Both the position numbers and the translations under genes were made by a program. This document shows, piece after piece, positions 5,104 to 7,485 of a stretch of 7,485 nucleotides of DNA. This stretch comes from Oscillospiraceae bacterium (GTDB taxonomy: Bacteria; Bacillota; Clostridia; Oscillospirales; Oscillospiraceae), in NCBI GenBank assembly GCA_016296635.1, contig JAEDIZ010000101.1, forward strand, positions 1 to 7,485. Direction: 5' to 3'. How positions within the stretch are numbered: the first letter of the stretch is position 1; every line of letters starts with the position of its first letter. The notes beneath the pieces are model-generated. The model searched no databases. It saw only the letters and a list, made by a program, of their open reading frames with translations, and was not told the origin of the DNA.

Positions 5104-7035
5104 TTACTCCTGTACACTGGACGGGAACAGAGAACTGTCTGTATGAGGCAGGAAGCATGCCGCCACAAATTCGTCCATATATCTCGGATTTGTCGAAAGC
5201 TCAAGATAGGTTATGTTGGCTGCAAGCTCATGTACCTTTTCGTCGGCATTCTCGGAAAGTGCCATAGCATACGCGCCTGCCAGAGATGTATTGCCGAGAT
5301 ACTCAAACAGACTCCGGTCAATATCCGGCAGCATACCGATGCGGACGGCATTTTCCATGTTGATGCCGCTGCCGATACCGCCTGCTACATAGACATGCTC
5401 CAGGACGCTCACATCCATATCGAGGCTGGACAGCATAATATTGATGGCAGAGAAAATTGCGCCCTTGGCACGGATAAAGGATTCGATATCGACTTCCGTA
5501 ATGGAGATTTCGCGTCCGGCGGCACTCTCATCCGCGGCAGCAAGAATATATCTTCCCATGCCGTGTTCGTCAAAGGCCACACGGCTGCCCTCCCGGCAAA
5601 ACTTGCCCTTGGAGGAAATGATGGAGGTGCGGTAAAGCTCCGCGATCACATCGATGATGCCGGAGCCGCAGATGCCCACGGGCTTCTGTCCCAGCTCGCC
5701 GACAATCTCCACGGTGGGTTCCATGGAATCGTGGTCAATGGAAACCGCTTCGATAGCACCGTCGGTTGCACGCATACCGCAGGAGATATCGCCGCCCTCG
5801 AAGGCAGGGCCTGCGGAGCAGGCGCAGGACATCATAAAGTCGCGGTTGCCGAATACAATCTCGCCGTTGGTACCGAGATCAATGAACAAAGAGAATTCGT
5901 CCTTGTCCCAAATGAGCGTTGTAAACGCACCGGCTGTGATGTCGCCGCCGACATAGGAACCGATGTTGGGTGCAAGCAGAACCCTTGCATTGGGGTTGGC
6001 AGGCAGTGAAAGATCGATGGCCTTGAGACCGTCCCAGCGGAAGAAGGTAGGAATATAGGGTTCCATGCGCACCGGACCTGCGTCCACTCCCAAAAGCAGA
6101 TGGTTCATCGTGGTGTTGGAGGCGATGCACATCCGAAGGATTCTGGTCACCGGCAGCTTTGCCGACTGGCACATGGCCGCAATGATCGGCGTCAGCGTTT
6201 CCTTGATGATGGCGTCCTGCAGCTTTTTGATGCCACCGGGCTTGGACTGCTCAATGATGCGGTTGATGACATCCGCGCCGTAACGGATCTGACCGTTGCC
6301 GGAGGAGGCCTTCGCCAGCAGCTTTCCGTTCTCCAAATCCATCAGAACGCCGGTAACGGTGGTCGTGCCGATATCAATGGCGCAGCCGCAAAGCGGGATC
6401 GCATCATCGCCGGACACAACATCATAAACCGTGAAAACGTCGTCCTTCTGTTCGCCGATGGCCTGCACGGAGAAATTCGCCTCGCGCAGCGTCTTTGCCA
6501 GCTTCTTCACCGCAAAGAATGTCAGCTCCACTTTTTCACATCCGGAAGTCTCCTGCACAGCCCAGCTGAAACGCTCCGTATCCGGCATGGTGTCATCCAG
6601 TGATGGCTCTTCCATGGAAACTGCCAGCTTGACAAAGCGGTTGGAAAACTCCACACCGGCATTTTTGATCTGCGCCTGCAGATTTTCAAATACCGCGATT
6701 TCTTCACCGGTAGACAGATCCGCCGTTTTCATGCGGCTCTGATAGGCAGACGCGATGTCCGGCACCATGACCGTTACATCGGAGACAATTTTGCTGGCGC
6801 AGCCGAGCCGCCATCCTGCATCATAGTCCTCCTGCGAAATATGGTGGGACGGCACGCTCTCCACGCTGCCCTCCACCAGCTTCACGCGGCACTTGCCGCA
6901 GGAACCGTTGCCGTTGCAGGGCGCATCGATGGCCACATTTGCCGCCCGGGCCGCATCCAAAACTGTTGTATTCGGTGCTGCGGAGAATTTTACTTCCGAA
7001 GCGCCGTTCTCAAACTGAAATGTGATCTCGAACAT
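5104..7035 (-). CDS. acsV: Reductive activator of corrinoid-dependent enzyme (RACE; AcsV/RACo-like) with [2Fe-2S] domain
   Basis: Uses ATP and low-potential electrons to return inactive Co(II) corrinoid to Co(I); in CODH/ACS clusters the usual client is the corrinoid iron-sulfur protein. It has 643 residues, a normal RACE length. Seen: an N-terminal plant-type ferredoxin domain with cysteine ligands 40, 46 and 49 (C-x5-C-x2-C) and 79; a linker domain to about 215; then an ASKHA ATPase-like domain with DIGTTTVTG (221-229), DLGTNGEIV (387-395), CACSAGPAFEGG (404-415) and VAGGIGSGIN (550-559). The start at 7035 (MFEITF) follows AAAGGAAA by six bases and gives a ferredoxin domain of standard length. 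An upstream in-frame ATG at 7134 lies inside the acsB terminator and is rejected. First gene of its operon, directly after acsB. A paralogue serving another corrinoid methyltransferase is possible but less likely here. Confidence 0.93.
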   Translation of the reverse strand: MFEITFQFENGASEVKFSAAPNTTVLDAARAANVAIDAPCNGNGSCGKCRVKLVEGSVESVPSHHISQEDYDAGWRLGCASKIVSDVTVMVPDIASAYQSRMKTADLSTGEEIAVFENLQAQIKNAGVEFSNRFVKLAVSMEEPSLDDTMPDTERFSWAVQETSGCEKVELTFFAVKKLAKTLREANFSVQAIGEQKDDVFTVYDVVSGDDAIPLCGCAIDIGTTTVTGVLMDLENGKLLAKASSGNGQIRYGADVINRIIEQSKPGGIKKLQDAIIKETLTPIIAAMCQSAKLPVTRILRMCIASNTTMNHLLLGVDAGPVRMEPYIPTFFRWDGLKAIDLSLPANPNARVLLAPNIGSYVGGDITAGAFTTLIWDKDEFSLFIDLGTNGEIVFGNRDFMMSCACSAGPAFEGGDISCGMRATDGAIEAVSIDHDSMEPTVEIVGELGQKPVGICGSGIIDVIAELYRTSIISSKGKFCREGSRVAFDEHGMGRYILAAADESAAGREISITEVDIESFIRAKGAIFSAINIMLSSLDMDVSVLEHVYVAGGIGSGINMENAVRIGMLPDIDRSLFEYLGNTSLAGAYAMALSENADEKVHELAANITYLELSTNPRYMDEFVAACFLPHTDSSLFPSSVQE

Positions 7036-7041
7036 AACAGA

Positions 7042-7049
7042 TTTCCTTT
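7042..7049 (-). promoter_or_regulatory. Ribosome binding site deciding the acsV-like start
   Basis: AAAGGAAA sits six bases before the ATG at 7035. It supports the 643-residue protein over an N-terminal extension of 33 residues. Confidence 0.7.
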
Positions 7050-7087
7050 CATGAGGCAGCAGGTCTGCATGCCTCGACATTTTCTTC

Positions 7088-7096
7088 AGTATAACA
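7088..7096 (-). promoter_or_regulatory. Likely extended -10 promoter of the acsV-like operon
   Basis: TGTTATACT is a good extended -10 element (TGn plus TATACT). It lies just downstream of the acsB terminator and about 53 bases before the acsV-like ATG. No clear -35 box is found at 16-18 bases, where the sequence falls into the terminator stem, so the call rests on the extended -10 and position. The leader would be about 45 nt. Confidence 0.5.
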
Positions 7097-7101
7097 CATC
7101 C

Positions 7102-7138
7102 AAAAAGAAAATGGGAGAGCTTTTGCTCTCCCATTTTT
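7102..7138 (-). terminator. Intrinsic terminator after acsB
   Basis: A perfect 13-bp stem (7108-7120 with 7125-7137; core TGGGAGAGC/GCTCTCCCA) around an AAAA loop, followed on the minus strand by TTTTCTTTTT. It lies 31 bases past the acsB stop codon. It separates acsB from the corrinoid activator gene. The plus strand also shows a short T run, but no plus-strand gene needs it. Confidence 0.92.
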
Positions 7139-7168
7139 GATATATATTTGCCGGAATCCTGATAGAAC

Positions 7169-7485
7169 TTACAGCAGGGACTCCATGGACAGAACCGGGT
7201 GGTTCTTTTCCGTCAGGAACGCCATCAGCTCTTCACAGTCCGTGGTCACAGTTTCGTCCGCGATCATATCGGTGAAGTTCTCAATACCGTACAGTTCCTT
7301 TGCGGTTTTGTTGAGTCTGTCCGCAACATCGTCCTTCAGTTCCTTGGGCATCCATACGATGCGCTCGATGCCGCCTTCGGCAGCGATGAACTTCTTGGAA
7401 GCAATGAAGTGACGGCCATGGCCCATATATCCCGGGGTCTGTACGCCGCCGCCGGTGCAGGAGGCCAGCTCGCCGAAGGTCATGC
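7169..7485 (-). CDS. acsB: CO dehydrogenase/acetyl-CoA synthase, acetyl-CoA synthase subunit, C-terminal part (5' end beyond window)
   Basis: Only the last 105 codons are present; the frame stays open to the window edge, so the ATG at 7483 is internal, not a start. AcsB condenses a methyl group, CO and CoA into acetyl-CoA at the nickel-containing A cluster. Seen and recognised: SCTGGGVQTPGYMGHG, then SKKFIAAEGGIERIVWMPKEL, IADETV, and the C-terminal EKNHPVLSM, which match the end of the bacterial ACS subunit as I recall it from Moorella. The A-cluster cysteines, including the Cys-Gly-Cys motif, should lie just outside the window. Followed by a strong terminator, so it is the last gene of an upstream CODH/ACS operon. 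Confidence 0.9.
   Translation of the reverse strand, partial: MTFGELASCTGGGVQTPGYMGHGRHFIASKKFIAAEGGIERIVWMPKELKDDVADRLNKTAKELYGIENFTDMIADETVTTDCEELMAFLTEKNHPVLSMESLL

Noticed and set aside
5023..6009. A 328-codon open frame on the plus strand opposite the acsV-like gene
   Set aside because: Antisense to a confidently identified RACE protein, with no family motifs and no ribosome binding site; a shadow frame.
7036..7134. An N-terminal extension of the acsV-like protein from the ATG at 7134
   Set aside because: The added codons run through the acsB terminator stem, the predicted promoter and the ribosome binding site, and precede a complete ferredoxin domain.
1..7485. tRNA or rRNA genes, CRISPR arrays, insertion sequences, attachment sites
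   Set aside because: The window is almost fully occupied by collinear metabolic genes. No repeat arrays, transposase frames, terminal repeats or tRNA-like sequences were seen.

Overview
This window is a stretch of a Wood-Ljungdahl (reductive acetyl-CoA) gene cluster from a Gram-positive anaerobe. It is most likely a Clostridia-class Firmicute, perhaps gut-associated; that assignment is inferred from strong AGGAGG-type ribosome binding sites, sigma-A-like promoters and the style of the proteins, not from a marker gene. Every gene lies on the minus strand, so transcription runs from high to low coordinates. Nothing plausible is coded on the plus strand.

Reading in the direction of transcription, the window opens with the last 105 codons of acsB, the acetyl-CoA synthase subunit of CODH/ACS (7169-7485). 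A strong intrinsic terminator follows (7102-7138). A second unit then begins from a likely extended -10 promoter (7088-7096). It holds a RACE-type corrinoid activator with a [2Fe-2S] domain (acsV-like, 5104-7035), a DUF3786-family protein (4483-5097), and a 320-residue trigger-factor-like protein that keeps the PPIase and chaperone domains but lacks the ribosome-binding domain (3486-4448). The gaps are 6 and 34 bp, so these three genes look like one operon.

A 223-bp intergenic region (3263-3485) carries a near-consensus promoter and a leader of about 115 nt with three potential hairpins. It drives a third unit, fhs-fchA-folD: formyl-THF synthetase (1454-3262), an FchA-type methenyl-THF cyclohydrolase (755-1375), and a methylene-THF dehydrogenase cut by the window edge (1-739). 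A G/C-rich hairpin (1399-1428) sits between fhs and fchA.

The genes form one pathway. Fhs, FchA and FolD take formate to methylene-THF on the methyl branch. The acsV-like protein would keep the corrinoid iron-sulfur protein in its active Co(I) state for methyl transfer, and AcsB assembles acetyl-CoA. The most informative detail is in FolD: the lysine and glutamine used for cyclohydrolase activity are both replaced, which explains why a separate cyclohydrolase gene sits next to it. The most open question is the DUF3786 plus truncated trigger-factor pair behind the corrinoid activator, which may be an undescribed maturation or chaperone module for CODH/ACS or its corrinoid protein.
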